Shown: positions 48,546 to 59,906, counted from the stretch's first letter. The stretch: DNA of 64,000 bases from Trileptium ribeirensis (GCA_030248225.1 JASANE010027696.1:26217-90216); one strand, 5' to 3'. Notes: a model not told the origin generated them from the sequence alone. Numbers and translations: made by a program.

Positions 48546-49496
48546 TACTATGGAGAAGCCAGCGAAAAGTAAAAAGAGTTCTTTACTTCTCGAAATTAAA
48601 TTTAGATACCATTACCATAATATCAATCAATATAAGAACAGTGCACCTAAAACATTAAGTCCAAAAAGTTTTGCAGAAAATATGAACGCAAAGTGGATAA
48701 AAAACGTTGGCTTTCCGTACCAAAAATAGTGCCACACCGTCTCCAAGCCTACATCAACTAATATATATAAAATCGATGACGCCTCGACGGTAAAACAGAG
48801 CTGGAACCAAATACATCATCAAAAAAATTAAAAAAACATCTTTTTCGCTTGTTACAGTGCCGTACTATGGGACAAGCCAGAAATTCGTAGCTTCTCTTCA
48901 ACAAGCAACAATAATTTTTTATACAAACTTTCTAGTAAATAGCAAAATACCACAATTCTGACAGTTTCTGTTTGCTCGCGTTAATTTATATGCTTTAATA
49001 TTTTCATGCTTTCCACGTCTTCAATGCGTCACTAAGGAACCGCGAATTTCTCTTTAATGCAGGCGCAGCTAAATTCTATCTCTTTGTACTTAATAGCCCC
49101 TGATACTGTTTTGCGACAGTTATTATTTCAGTCTTCCGGTATTGTGAACACCGAGCAAGATACAGTTATAACCAGAATTTACTGCACAAAAAATGGAACG
49201 CAGACCAAATATAGCGACCGTTTAAACAAAATTCGTTACATTTAGCGCAAACTAACATTAACAAACAATAACTGATTAACCTCAAACAATCTTTTATTTT
49301 GTTGGTTTCGCACCTTAGTTACTCGCAAGCAATTGATTCCATTTTAAACCAGAATGATCGACATCGAACGAAACGTCATTTTATTTTAGCACTTAATTGT
49401 AATTGTTACTGTGACTTAATTATAATTTTGTTACTGTACCCTCGTCAGGTCAAACATCTGCGTTTAAAAAATTCAGTATAACAATACATCTTCTAC

Positions 49497-49648
49497 CTCC
49501 GCCTCACGTTTAGACGGTGATTCGGTGAGATTTGCAAGAGGAGAAGTTGCATCTGCGCCGCCGTCAGCTCCTATCACTGCGGTAGTAGCATTGATATTGC
49601 AGTTGCCGCCACTCGATGCGGTAGTTATCACCACGGACGAATGTCGAC
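49497..49648 (-). CDS. Unrecognised coiled-coil protein, internal exon
   Basis: 152 bases: completes a Gly codon from the previous exon, then 50 codons: RHSSVVITTASSGGNCNINA, TTAVIGADGGADATSPLANL, TESPSKREAE. Acceptor cattttag/GTCGAC and donor GCGGAG/GTAGAAG. Low-complexity, Ser/Thr/Ala/Gly-rich, likely disordered, with an SPSKR motif that could be phosphorylated. GC content is higher than the surrounding introns, as for the other exons. Confidence 0.72.
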
Positions 49649-50258
49649 CTAAAATGAAAATATTTATTGCTAAAACGTTTTATTAAACTTTGATTTCAAT
49701 ATATATGCAAGCTATGTAATTATTTTGAATTACACTCCTTCAGTAATTAATTAACAATATACTCGCCAATAATGATCGTCGAGCGAACGGCTTGCTTGAG
49801 ATATCAAAGGTATTGTTGGTCTTCGGACATCTCGCCCTCATGGGTCCTCATAAAGATCTAGCTTAAAACCTAAAAATATGAATTTTTATTAATTTAACTC
49901 TATTTGTCTAAAAATTTTGGCAATACATTGAGGAAGCGACCGTGTAGTCTACGGTTACTAAGTGCTTTACCTGGAACTGTTGAGTTAGGTCATAGACACG
50001 CTTTAGGGTTAAAATATGTCTACATATTTACACATATATACTAAAGAATGCACCCCCGGCTTTGCTCTAAAAATTTCCATTTTGGATTAAATTTTAAATA
50101 CTCAGGAACAGAAACTAACCTTATGCTAAAAAGACTAAGGTTGGTCAACCACCTCTTCCAAAACCTTTCCACAGGAAAGAGCTCATAATCTCTACCCAAA
50201 CAGCTGGAGCGCAAACCCTTTATCCACAAGATCTCTCAAGGGAACACGTGGATTAATG

Positions 50259-50548
50259 TTGGTATTACCAAGAGTGCATTAGGGAAGAGAATGACACTTC
50301 CCTGCACTTACATGATAGCCCGTTTTTGATGATACGGGCGTTTCCGGCCTGACTCCCCCAGTTTGTGGGGCGTAGCTCGGACCCCCAATTTCTGGACCCA
50401 CCAGCAACTGCTCCAAAAAACTGGGGGGTGGTCCGAGCCACCCCACCTGAAACTGGGGGTCAGGCCACGCCAGTATAATCGAACACGGGCTAACATGTAG
50501 TGCAGGGAAGTGTCATACTCTTCCCTAATGCAGTCTTGGTATTACCAA
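50259..50548. mobile_element. Fold-back element: near-complete 290-bp palindrome
   Basis: Left arm starts TTGGTATTACCAAGAG and then tgcattagggaagag, atgacacttccctgcact, tagcccgt. The right arm carries the same sequence inverted, ending TTGGTATTACCAA. The inner part also pairs (ggcctgactcccccagttt with aaactgggggtcaggcc; gtagctcggaccccc with gggtggtccgagc). The inner loop is short, near 50395-50410. The arms are about 90 percent identical, so the element is young. No ORF of meaning. Confidence 0.92.
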
Positions 50549-51279
50549 TGGATTTTCCTAATCCTGTTACCACCCCGTTGAGTATTTTAAACAAGTAAAT
50601 TTATTTTAAAAGCAATACACCGATTTTTTAGCTGCCGAATTGCTGGGTTTCGCTTTCTTTTATTTGTCTTTGCATTCATAATGAAGGCAGCACGCGGTTT
50701 TCTCTGGCGCTGTGCTGATTTATGCCGCTTTCTCTTCTGTTTTTTCATTCACATTACTTTTTTGAATATATTAAGAAATTCAAAGCGGTGCCGGGATATT
50801 CGTCCGAACATCGCTTTCCTTCGTTCTGCCATCGATCTTCGCAGTATAAATAAAACATATGCATATAAATTCTATATACGTACGCTGCAACATGCTCGCC
50901 TCTCTCTGCTGCGCTATTCGCTGTTATGCATGTGGGGTCGTAAAACAGTCTCATTGATGATTTGTCATTATTAGTCCGCATTACAATGCGGCTTCGCTCT
51001 CATTGATAAACGCTACTCTGCGATTTAAGTGGTCCAGAGATGATTGGCTTGCCATCCAACCATGTTTGACCTTGTTGTCGCCGTCAGCCACATCATGTTC
51101 AACTTCACTGTTACTATAATTTCGCTGTGACAATATTTACTTTGTATTTATTAGTGCAGTGACTGGTCGTATATTTTTATGCACCCTTAGTTTGAATGTA
51201 TATTAGTCGCGACAGTGCTAATATTAATTTACCGTTTTAAATGCTAGCGGTATGTTCTGGTGACAGTGATCATTCATAA

Positions 51280-52346
51280 CAGGGATTAAACGGGATTCCG
51301 GTCCCGGCGAAAATCCCGGTCCGACAAAAGGCAAAATCCATACAGGAACCGGAATTCCAGTTTAAAAATTTTGTTTAAAATTTTCCACCATTTTGCTTCA
51401 TCTGTGGTCCAAACATGTAATATATACACAATGATCAAGTTCTTAGGCAACCAAAAAAAGAAAAGATTATGGCAAATTCCCTGTGAAACGTAAGTAGGAC
51501 ACATAATTTGAGCAATAATTTTTCATCTTAACCTTGCAGGGGTTTAACAAAACAAAGCCAAGTCGATGCTTGTAGCAGCTATTTTACCCAAAGTCTGACG
51601 TATTATGTTAGAATTAAATCGGCCCAACTCGTTAACAGAGTATGGATCATTAATTTAGAAGTGCTTAACTGTAAGCTTGGCTAACATAAATTGCGTCAAG
51701 CACCAACCAGGTTGTAAACTTTGTAAATTACTGTACATTGCAGCAAATATGCAACGCAGCCAGAAACTGTGTTCTTAGTAATGAGTTGTATTTATTGAAA
51801 CTGTGCGAGCAGTATCACAGCTTGTCTCATTTATAGCATTTTGATCAGAAAGTCATCATCATCATATAGCTGAAGGGCACTGGTTAACCAACGCTAGTCC
51901 AAATATTGCCTCTAACCGGTGATCAGAAAACTATTGTATACCTTATTTTATTTTTAGAACCATATAGACCAATAATTTAAAATTTCCTGCGGAATTATGT
52001 AACAAACGTATGTCCAGTAAATGGTGGCGGTTGAAGACACAGGGAAAGTGTTTAGATTACAATCCATGCATGAAGCACATTCAGTTTGACGCAAATTTGT
52101 GCAAGGCCGTATTGTAGTAGACATTTCTTTGCTCTGGATGAACAAAAACGACATACTGATCGATAAATTAACGTTATTTGCTTCATCAGTCTCTTCAAAA
52201 TTCCAAAGAGGCAATAATGCCATCTGAATACATTAAGTTTAATATAAAAGTTATTTTACTACATTTTAAACACGATGTACCATCATTTCTTACTTCATCT
52301 GTTTTACTGTATATAAGTTTCAAGACCAGATTCCGGTTATTCCCTG
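51280..52346 (+). mobile_element. hAT-like CCGGAA element, copy 1
   Basis: Starts CAGGGATTAAACGGGATTCC and ends TTCCGGTTATTCCCTG. The interior matches the complete copy at 62255-63404 (same orientation): catgtaatatatacacaatgatcaag, gtgaaacgtaagtag, gtcaagcacc, gtatttattgaaactgtg, tttatagcatt, and more. The ends are more diverged than in the other two copies and the 8-bp flanks (attcataa, gtatacaa) agree only in part, so it is the oldest copy or was altered. Confidence 0.82.
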
Positions 52347-52661
52347 GTATACAAATACATATAAATATAATTATATATTATATATCAATATAAATTAATA
52401 ATTATAATTTTTTTAATTACAGTTAATATATTTATTAAGTAAATAAAGTTAGCTACTTAATACTAAAATTATAGTTAATATATTTATTAGATAAACATTA
52501 TGTATAAAAGTAGTACAGTTAGATTATATATATCAATTAAATAAATATTATAATTATAATAAATTTAATATAAAAATATAGGCTATTAATATAAGTATTA
52601 GGTAAATATTGTATAATAAATTAGTATAACTTTAAATATGTTTATAAATATGTATATAGCT
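52347..52661. repeat. AT-only low-complexity tract
   Basis: Almost pure A/T with repeated attataattaatatatttatta and taaataaa patterns. It continues after the embedded MITE from 53023 to about 53170. No gene. Confidence 0.85.
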
Positions 52662-53022
52662 GGGCTCTCCAATTCATGGGGAATGGTGGGCTGGCATTTT
52701 CAAGTGCCCCGTGGCAAAAACGATGTACTCCCGGTTCATGCAAATTGTTTTTTTTGTTTCCGCCCGGTAAGAACGACCCCAAACGACAAATTTGGTCAAA
52801 ATTTCTACTAAACTTCCGTCTTTAACCCACACGTTTCATAAATTTTGTGAAAATTTGCTTCAAAATCGCTCTTTCTCTCCATCAAAAGCGTTTTTCCGAC
52901 ATGATTTTTCAGTTTTGTCGGGGCAAAATGCCCCCTGGAAAAATTGGGCACTCCAGGTTGGGAACCAGTGGGGCCCCGGTATATACATGCCCCACGCAAA
53001 ATTTTCAGCTAATAGATGGCCC
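52662..53022. mobile_element. MITE of the GGGCTCTCC family, 361 bp, inside AT tract
   Basis: Starts gggctctccaattc and ends atagatggccc. The middle has ccccctgg.aaaaattggg and gcaaaattttcagc as in 43274-43654. It interrupts the AT-only tract with GC-rich blocks, which makes its borders easy to see. Target duplication not certain. Confidence 0.8.
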
Positions 53023-53170
53023 AATATAAATTCCTTAATTTATGTTATATCACACAATAGTATATAGTTAATAATTAAGTTTAATATTTATGTATTCGGT
53101 AAACTTTTAGTAATATTAAATTTAATAACTCAACTATAATTAATATATAGTTAAAGAGATTAAATTTGAT

Positions 53171-53689
53171 CAAAAATTGGGTTAAAATACGGGTTTTGAG
53201 AAGATAACACTTTTGGTGATTTAGGAGTCGGAAAAGTGAGACAGAGAGACGAGTAAATCAACGATTTTGAGAATTGGGCTAGGGACGGGACGGTAAACTT
53301 TGGAATTTTTTAGACAAACTCGTAAAATTTTACGACCTAACTAAGAAGAATAATTACCCAAAAGAATGTCAATAACTTCTTTGGTTTTTAGGTCCGTTAT
53401 CGATTTACTGTAGCAGTTTCAACTTTAAAATTTAGTTGACTAAAATGAAGAAAAGGCCAAGACCTTACTATAATTAAACGGGCTCTGATCGGTCAGAGAC
53501 CGAACTCAAAGAAACCGACAGTGGGAGTTAGACGTCCCGATTAGATTTTACGAATCAATTTGGCTTCAGCAGCGCGTAGTTCGGATGACTTCAATGTCCG
53601 ACTCCGAAACTCATTTTATATGGCGAATCTATGCCAGTTTGACAGATCAATGTCAGTTTTAGGGGCGGAAGTGAAATGCAGGCTATGAA
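53171..53689. other. No gene recognised
   Basis: Intron sequence of the coiled-coil gene (between 49497-49648 and 59327-59542). No ORF, no repeat with a clear partner. Confidence 0.4.
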
Positions 53690-53860
53690 ATTCTCGATAT
53701 ACTGAGCCTAAGGCTTAGCCTAAGTTAGGGTCCTTATATGAGCCATGTACTAAGCATAAGCCTAAGTCGGAGCTGCCGCTCCCCAACCCCTATGCAGTTC
53801 TTTTTTCTGATGTTATAACGTCCGGCCCTTAAAGATGGCATGGGCCATTTTCCTCATGAT
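53690..53860 (+). repeat. Dispersed repeat, inverted partner of 36595-36765
   Basis: Carries gagccta..gcttagcctaa, gggtcctta, gagccatgta, cctaagtcgg, gctgccgctcccc, gttcttttttctgat, ataacgtccggcc and catgggcc, matching 36595-36765 in reverse complement. Confidence 0.7.
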
Positions 53861-54489
53861 TTGTGGCTCACGTGTTGTCGCTCATGGACGTCGAATGGAC
53901 GATGCAGGACGCCGTGGTCAAGATCGGTATGTAAGTGCGGCTGTGATGTTAGGTTGGTGAAGAAGTCGGGGTCATATCGTTGTCATATAGGAAAGTCATT
54001 ATCTTAGAGCCCTTTTCTCGGTAGTAATCGCCTCTCTGTCCACCCAGTCACGGCCTTCGCAATCCGTCCGACGTCAGAGTTTGATCGCGGGTACCGTTTG
54101 ATGCTTTTCATCTTTATTCGAAGCCATTATTGTTCTCATGGGTCTTGAATTTAGATACAAAATAAACGCTACACACGCGGAGATTAAATTTTCATAACGT
54201 TTGAGACGAGTTAAGGGATTAGCAATTCATCTTGAGTCGACCGAGGTTAAATACTGATTTCCTAGGAACATTTTTGAAATCAATACAGGCCGATTCCTGC
54301 TATCGTTTCGGCCCTGAGAATTTACTAGGTTTTACTCATGGTTTTCACAAACTTTTGCTCTATTCGCTCATTAACGGATCTACACATTGAAAATTTATAG
54401 ATAGTAACCAAAATTATTAATCTGTTCTGACACAAAATTCCCTATACATGATAAGTATGTATTAGGTCTTTCAAATGGAATCCATGGGT

Positions 54490-55190
54490 TGATAGCATTT
54501 AACGGGCTCATAACCCCGGTGACCCGAAAGTGGGTCGCGCCCACCTAAAATTTCAATCGCTCTTAACTCAAATTTCCTTCCAAGAACTTTCGAAAATTTT
54601 GTTTTTAGTACAGACCCTTTAGATCTTTCATTTGAGTCTTGCGGCAAGGTAACTTCGTGATTCATTCAAAAGTTATAGGAAAATCAAACAATAGCGGAGC
54701 AAAAACCGCTCAGGTTTTTTTAAATTTTACACAGTTATACAGATTCCCACATAAGTATACAGTACCCGCCAAAAATGACTGTCGCTCGCTCGCGACTCGC
54801 TCGAAATAAATTTGTTCTAAAAATAGAATTTTCTATTAATTTAAATAGTTGCGAAATCTCGAGCGAGATTTTGCGCTACAAATTTGTCATATTTGCTTTA
54901 CGTCTATCTTAGTTTGCCGTTTATACATATTCATCAATGCAGTACGGCCGTATCCGAGTCGCTAAACTCTAGCACGCCAACACTGCGATTGCAGCATCAA
55001 ATTTTAGCAACATAGTGAGATGCTATACCGAACCCTTTTGAGTAGGACCATTAGCCTGGTCCTCATAAATTGAATATGTAGGTCGACCCCAGCGGTTGTG
55101 TAAATTGTCACAGAAAAAGGCTGGTACAATTTTAAGAATTTGAGATTTCTAGGTTTGTCCCTCCGTTTTTTTTCGGTTTGACTATGCTAC
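54490..55190 (+). repeat. Dispersed repeat, partner of 3335-3960
   Basis: Ordered blocks shared with 3335-3960 (see there). This copy has acquired a TTCG-type MITE at 54760. Confidence 0.6.
54760..54895. mobile_element. TTCG-rich MITE, diverged copy in repeat
   Basis: Starts TA then CAGTACCCGCCAAAAATGAC, followed by tcgctcgctcgcgactcgctcg, like the left end CAGTACTCGCCAGAAATGAG of 56765-57004. The right end is worn; the last recognisable block is a cgagcgagat inverted piece near 54870. The partner repeat at 3335-3960 lacks the insertion. Confidence 0.65.
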
Positions 55191-56670
55191 CGGCTCCAAA
55201 CCGATGAACCGGTTATCTACGGACGCGATTTAGGCCATCCGTGGGAAGAACACTCTATTACGGTCGAAACGACCGTTGGTTCCAGATGTTGTTACCTAAA
55301 GACAATAAATTTTAGCTAAATTTCTATCAGGAGTATATCGCTCAGGAATTATTGCTTTGATGCTTTCTGGAACAACATTGCTCAATTAGGGAATTAGGGA
55401 CTGACGCCGATAGCTTACGGGTCATCTTCGTTCAAGTTTTTAACTTCAATGAAGTATTAGATATTTAAAATAAGTTGTGACCCTTGCCCCAAAAAGCATT
55501 CTCGAGATTATACATTAGTACTTTATAGCTATACAATTTGCGTGAAATGACAGAGGACTTGGAAGTACTAAATTAACGCATTGGGATCCCCAATGACACC
55601 TGGTTCGTCAGCTTTGCATGGTCCCACGTCATCGCTTCACAGCGATAACGAACAACCCGAGATGATAAGTAAAATCATTCCCCCAACAGAAATTGCGTTC
55701 GCCCCTTCAACCAGTGAGGAATCAGTTAAGTACGTAGGTTAAGTGTTAAAACCCGGTTAGGGTTGTGAAATTCCAGAGTGTGTCATTGCTTCGGTAGTCG
55801 CCTACTTGCGAGCATAACAGTAGCCCTCCTCGATCTCAACAGAGGATTAATGTAGGCATATCAGTATTAAGTCTAAGAAAAATACACGTAGGACGAGCCG
55901 GGAGTAATTTTAATGACCAAACCCGTATATAGAGATTCCGCACTGGGTTGCATATATCAGCAGTAATGTGGAGATCCTTCTTTGCGAAGTTGGGTATAAA
56001 ATTCGTATATAGTACACTTGTGCATCTAAGGTTTAATATGGCCATTAAATTACCGAATTCCCAAGTTAAAAATTCAAATTATTAGGATATTGTGGTACTC
56101 TTGACAGGAACCTTAACTTGACGCTTGATCGAAAAGGCTGAGACAACGTTTCTGCTGCGAAAAATAGACCGTGAGGAATGGACTTATTGTGAGGCGCTTT
56201 GAATAGTCGTGGATCGAACTACTCTTGTTTTTTCTTGAATTAGGGTCAAATTATCAGGTTAACTAGGGTTACAAGCATTACAACAGAATTTTTCTTAATA
56301 CGTGCACTTTCGAGTACTTCTTGCGGTTTAGCAAGACATAAAACTCTTCCACATATAAGGCTAAAGTAAATTACATTTTGTGTACTAAATTTTCGAGGAA
56401 TATTTTATGTTACGTCACTAATGAATGAATTGTATTCGTGATTTAACTTATGAATATTGTCTGTACACAGGATGATTTCGGTTAGTATTTAATATATAGA
56501 TTTATACATAGTGGTAATGGCCTATTGATCCGTTTAAGATGAGGCACAGAGACGTATGTTCCAAAATGAACCTTATGACTTAGGTTAAAATCCGAGAGGA
56601 CATGTGTATTTCAGGTCGTTTTCTGTCCTGAAAATATACATATCCGCCATATCGGACAGAAAACATTCGG
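55191..56670. other. No gene recognised
   Basis: Intron sequence. Nothing with a domain, no clear repeat structure noted. Confidence 0.4.
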
Positions 56671-56679
56671 AATTAATAT

Positions 56680-58073
56680 CAGGGAATAACCGGAACCGAA
56701 ATTTACCGCAACCGGAACGGTCCATTTAAACCGGATCCGGAACCTGGTCTTCGAAATTTATATACAGTACTCGCCAGAAATGAGTGCTGTTCGTTCGATG
56801 TTCGCTCGAAGTTCGTTCGATGTTCGCTCGATAAATTCAAAATTTTTTTCGAATTTTGTTCGAGATTTGTTCGAAATTTTGGCGCACTTTTTTTAAATTT
56901 GTTCGAAAGTTGTTCGAAAAGTGTTCGAGAATAATTAAACTTTGTTCGATTTCTGTTCGATGTTCGTTCGTTCGAATTGTGACACTCATTTCTGGCGAGT
57001 ACTGTATAGTAAAACAGATGATGGAAGAAATGAAGGTAAAGTGGATTTAAAATGCATTAAAAATAACTTTTACATTAAACTTAATGTATTGCGATGGTAT
57101 TATTGCCTTTCTGAAACTTTAAAGAGACTGAGGAAGCTAATAATGTTTATTTATCGATCAAATATGTCGGTTTTTGGACATTCAGAGCAAAAAATGTCTT
57201 CCACTATACACCATTGCGTATACTGCGTCAAATCGAATGTGCTTACAAAGCTTGGAGCGTAGAATACACACTTTCGCTCTGTCTCCAGTCGCCTCCCTTT
57301 ACTACACATACGTTTGTTGCATGTTCTTCTGTAGGAAACTTAAAATTATTGGTTTATATGATTCTAAGAGAAAATAATAGATAGAAGGTAATTTTCTGAT
57401 CAGTGGTCAGACACTGTTTAGGCTAGCGTTGGACAAACAGTGCCCGTCAGTTAGGTCATAATGATCATAACTTTCTAATCAGAATGCTTTAAATGAGACA
57501 CACTGTGATGCTGCTCGCACAGTTTCAATAAATACAGTTCATTGCCAAGAAAGCAGTTTCTAGCTGCGTTGCAGATAACGTTAGTTTACTTCAATTTAGA
57601 CTGATTTACCAAGTTTACAAGCGCACTGGCGGGTGCTTGACGCAATTTATGCTAGCCAAGCATACCCTAAGTAATTCTGCGTAAGCCATACTCTGTTACC
57701 GAGTTGGACCGGTTTAATTCAAACGTTTCCCACAGACTTCTGGATGTGTAAAATAGCTGCTACAAGCATCGAACTGGCTTTGACTTAACAAACTCCTGCA
57801 GGTTATTATGAAAAATTCCTGCTCAAATTATGTGCCCCACTTACGTTTCACACGGCAAATTGGTTAATCTTTTCTTTTGCTTGGATGTATTGGAGCTTGA
57901 TCATTGTATAATATATTTACATATGTTTGGATTACAGGATGAAGCAAAAAACTTGGAAAATTTCAAACAAAATTTTTAAACCGGAATTCCGGTTCCGGTA
58001 TGGGTTTTGCCCTTTGCCGGAACCGCAACCGGAACACGATTTTCGCCGGAACCGGAATTCCGGTTACTCCCTG
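56680..58073 (-). mobile_element. hAT-like CCGGAA element, copy 2, with nested MITE
   Basis: Inverted orientation relative to 62255-63404. Starts CAGGGAATAACCGGAACC and ends ...CCGGAATTCCGGTTACTCCCTG. Flanks attaatat (56672-56679) and ttaaatat (58074-58081) agree in six of eight bases. Interior matches 62255-63404 closely, except for a 240-bp MITE at 56765-57004. Shared 64- to 73-codon ORFs are not transposase. Removing the MITE gives about 1150 bp, the length of the complete copy. Confidence 0.92.
56765..57004. mobile_element. TTCG-rich MITE, complete, TA target duplication
   Basis: Ends are a perfect 22-bp inverted repeat starting CAGTACTCGCCAGAAATGAG. TA at 56763-56764 and 57005-57006. 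In the unoccupied copy (63325-63340, reverse complement) the site reads tatatatag, with one TA fewer. The interior is a run of (g)ttcg(a/t) words: gttcgttcgatgttcgctcg and variants spaced 10-12 bp. No coding potential; TIR start and TA site fit Tc1/mariner/pogo mobilisation. Confidence 0.95.
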
Positions 58074-58081
58074 TTAAATAT

Positions 58082-59326
58082 ATAAGACATTGTCAAACTA
58101 AGTACGTTAACTAAAGTACATACTGTACCGTGGCAGATGCCGCGCTTTAACGAATATGACTCGGGAAGTAGTCACGTTGAGTTAGTTAATGCTTTGAACA
58201 TTTCCCGTTTTTAGCAATTTTCAATGGATTAAGCATAATCCAGTATCTTCGTCAATTATCTAAATTAATACAAAATTCTCTGACAACACAAGGTATTAAA
58301 TTCCCCACGTTTGGAAACTACACATTGTGTACAAAGTTAGTGATAAAGTTGCTGAAGGTAGGAAATCGGTCTCGAACCGTTCGTACCGGGACTGGGAGCT
58401 GAATTATGATTTTCGCACTGCGCATGCCCTTGGTTCGCACTGGTTTACGGGTGTAAATCATAAAAACTGCTAAACGCAAGAGAAATAGCTCATCATTGAC
58501 CTGAGATTAAGAATTGGTATATATTTATTTTTTCACGTTTCAACTTTACTTATTACGTTTAAGCGATATAGAGGAGGGATGGCGTTACCAGGCGAATCTT
58601 TCTCGCCCCTAACAAAACTGTTATTCGTGGTCGCGAGTGTAATAATTTTCATGAATGTGTCTAACAGTAAAATGCACGGAATACTGAATATTCGGTTTCC
58701 CATATTGACAGAATGCCGAATAATTGATATATATAATATAAATATTGCATGTATCACTCGATCCGCACTTTTCCGCTGCGTTAGGTCTAAAATATTAAAT
58801 AAATGAATCAGCGAATATGTATGAACGTGTATTTTTCAAAAGTGAGCGTTATTTTTCGCTGCGTTTAATTCAGTACGTATTGCTCTAGCCATGTTTTTGT
58901 TGCATTATTAGAATAGAGCCTATTCCATCACGCACGTTGTTTACGTAATGTAAGAACAAGAATGTGAATACTGCGACAGCACTAAACCGTGAAATTCTCC
59001 TATGTTATAGTGTTAATTACAAAAATCAAATGACATTTTCACCCTTCCAATATTAATGATGCCCAACCACCTAAGCTGACTTTTTTTAAATGTAAACTAA
59101 TATGTGAACTAATGTCATAGAAAAATTCTAACGATTACCCTGTGTCGATCAGTGCTTCAAAACAACAATGAATGTTCTGATCATATGAAATTGATTGAAC
59201 ATAGGTTCATCATAATTTTCATGTAAAATTCTAGAAAGTCAGAAGCAAAATTTTAACGTACAGCCTGTAGAAAAGTCGACAGGTTTTCCAAAGTCGATAC
59301 AGTAACTAGTATAAGTAAAATAATAC
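58082..59326. other. No gene recognised
   Basis: Intron of the coiled-coil gene up to its 59327 exon. Overlapping ORFs at 58533-58757 minus and 58579-58806 plus have no domain. Confidence 0.45.
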
Positions 59327-59542
59327 CGTTAATCGAAGCAGCACCATCACCAGCTGGCATAACCAACGCAGCAACCGGAGTTTTTTTGTTAACAAGAAAC
59401 GGTTTCACTTGAGCAGTTGTGGCTGTCGCCGGTCCCGATGCAATAACTAATGACGAGCCACCGCCGCAGGTTTTGGGTAAAATTGGACCAGGACCAATGC
59501 GTCCTGGTCGCGTTGTCGGCTGCGTGGTGCCAGTGGAAGCAA
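59327..59542 (-). CDS. Unrecognised coiled-coil protein, Gly/Ala/Thr/Pro-rich exon
   Basis: 216 bases. The frame reads LASTGTTQPTTRPGRIGPGP, ILPKTCGGGSSLVIASGPAT, ATTAQVKPFLVNKKTPVAAL, VMPAGDGAASING. GC-rich relative to the introns and free of stops only in this frame. Donor AACG/GTATTA leaves one base that pairs with the start of 49497-49648. Two acceptors are possible: tttcgag/TTGC at 59542, which fits the phase of the preceding exon, and tttctttag/TTTT at 59550, a better-looking site that does not. I chose the first on phase. Likely disordered. Confidence 0.72.
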
Positions 59543-59657
59543 CTCGAAAACTAAAGAAACACGTTTATGCCTTTAAAATATCTTAATTACTACTGTAATA
59601 GTGGTTGACCGAAAAGCAGCGTGCAAACAAAGTAGATTGCGCAATGTAAGAACACTA

Positions 59658-59750
59658 CAGTACTCGCCAAAACTAACAGTCGCTCGCTCGAAAGACAATA
59701 AAATATAATTTTATTATTAATATTTTAATACATTACAAAAAATGAGCGCA
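59658..59750. mobile_element. TTCG-rich MITE, truncated
   Basis: TA then CAGTACTCGCCAAAACTAAC and agtcgctcgctcgaaag, as in the left end of 56765-57004. The rest is AT-rich and no right end is visible. It fills much of the 216-bp intron between two coding exons. Confidence 0.65.
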
Positions 59751-59758
59751 ATACTCAC

Positions 59759-59906
59759 GTAAAATGCGACAGTTATTGCTGGCGCGTGGTGCAGTTTTCG
59801 GTGCAATAAATGCCGAATAAAAACCCAGCGCAACTATCTTATTTATCGCTGGACAATTTTCTCTAAGAGAGGCCACTTCACTTTCATCCAATACAGCTTT
59901 TAAACC
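59759..59906 (-). CDS. Unrecognised coiled-coil protein, earliest exon found
   Basis: 148 bases: 49 codons plus one base. Sequence GLKAVLDESEVASLRENCPA, INKIVALGFYSAFIAPKTAP, RASNNCRIL. Acceptor aacaagtcag/GGTTTA and donor TTTTAC/GTGAGT, both good. Other frames have early stops. Predicted to be helical and ordered, unlike the next exon. No domain recognised. Upstream exons with the start codon should lie further right, but repeats dominate there and none was identified. Confidence 0.7.

Noticed and set aside
48415..48729. 104-codon plus-strand ORF
   Set aside because: Its first half is the inverted GGGCTCTCC-family MITE, and the rest has no recognisable domain.
50308..50496. 62-codon minus-strand ORF with many Trp and Arg
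   Set aside because: It is inside the fold-back palindrome, and its frame has no recognised motif.
50681..50974. 97-codon plus-strand ORF with a hydrophobic segment (RFLFCFFIHITFLNIL)
   Set aside because: No family recognised, low-complexity hydrophobic stretch, antisense in an intron and without splice support; chance ORF is as likely.
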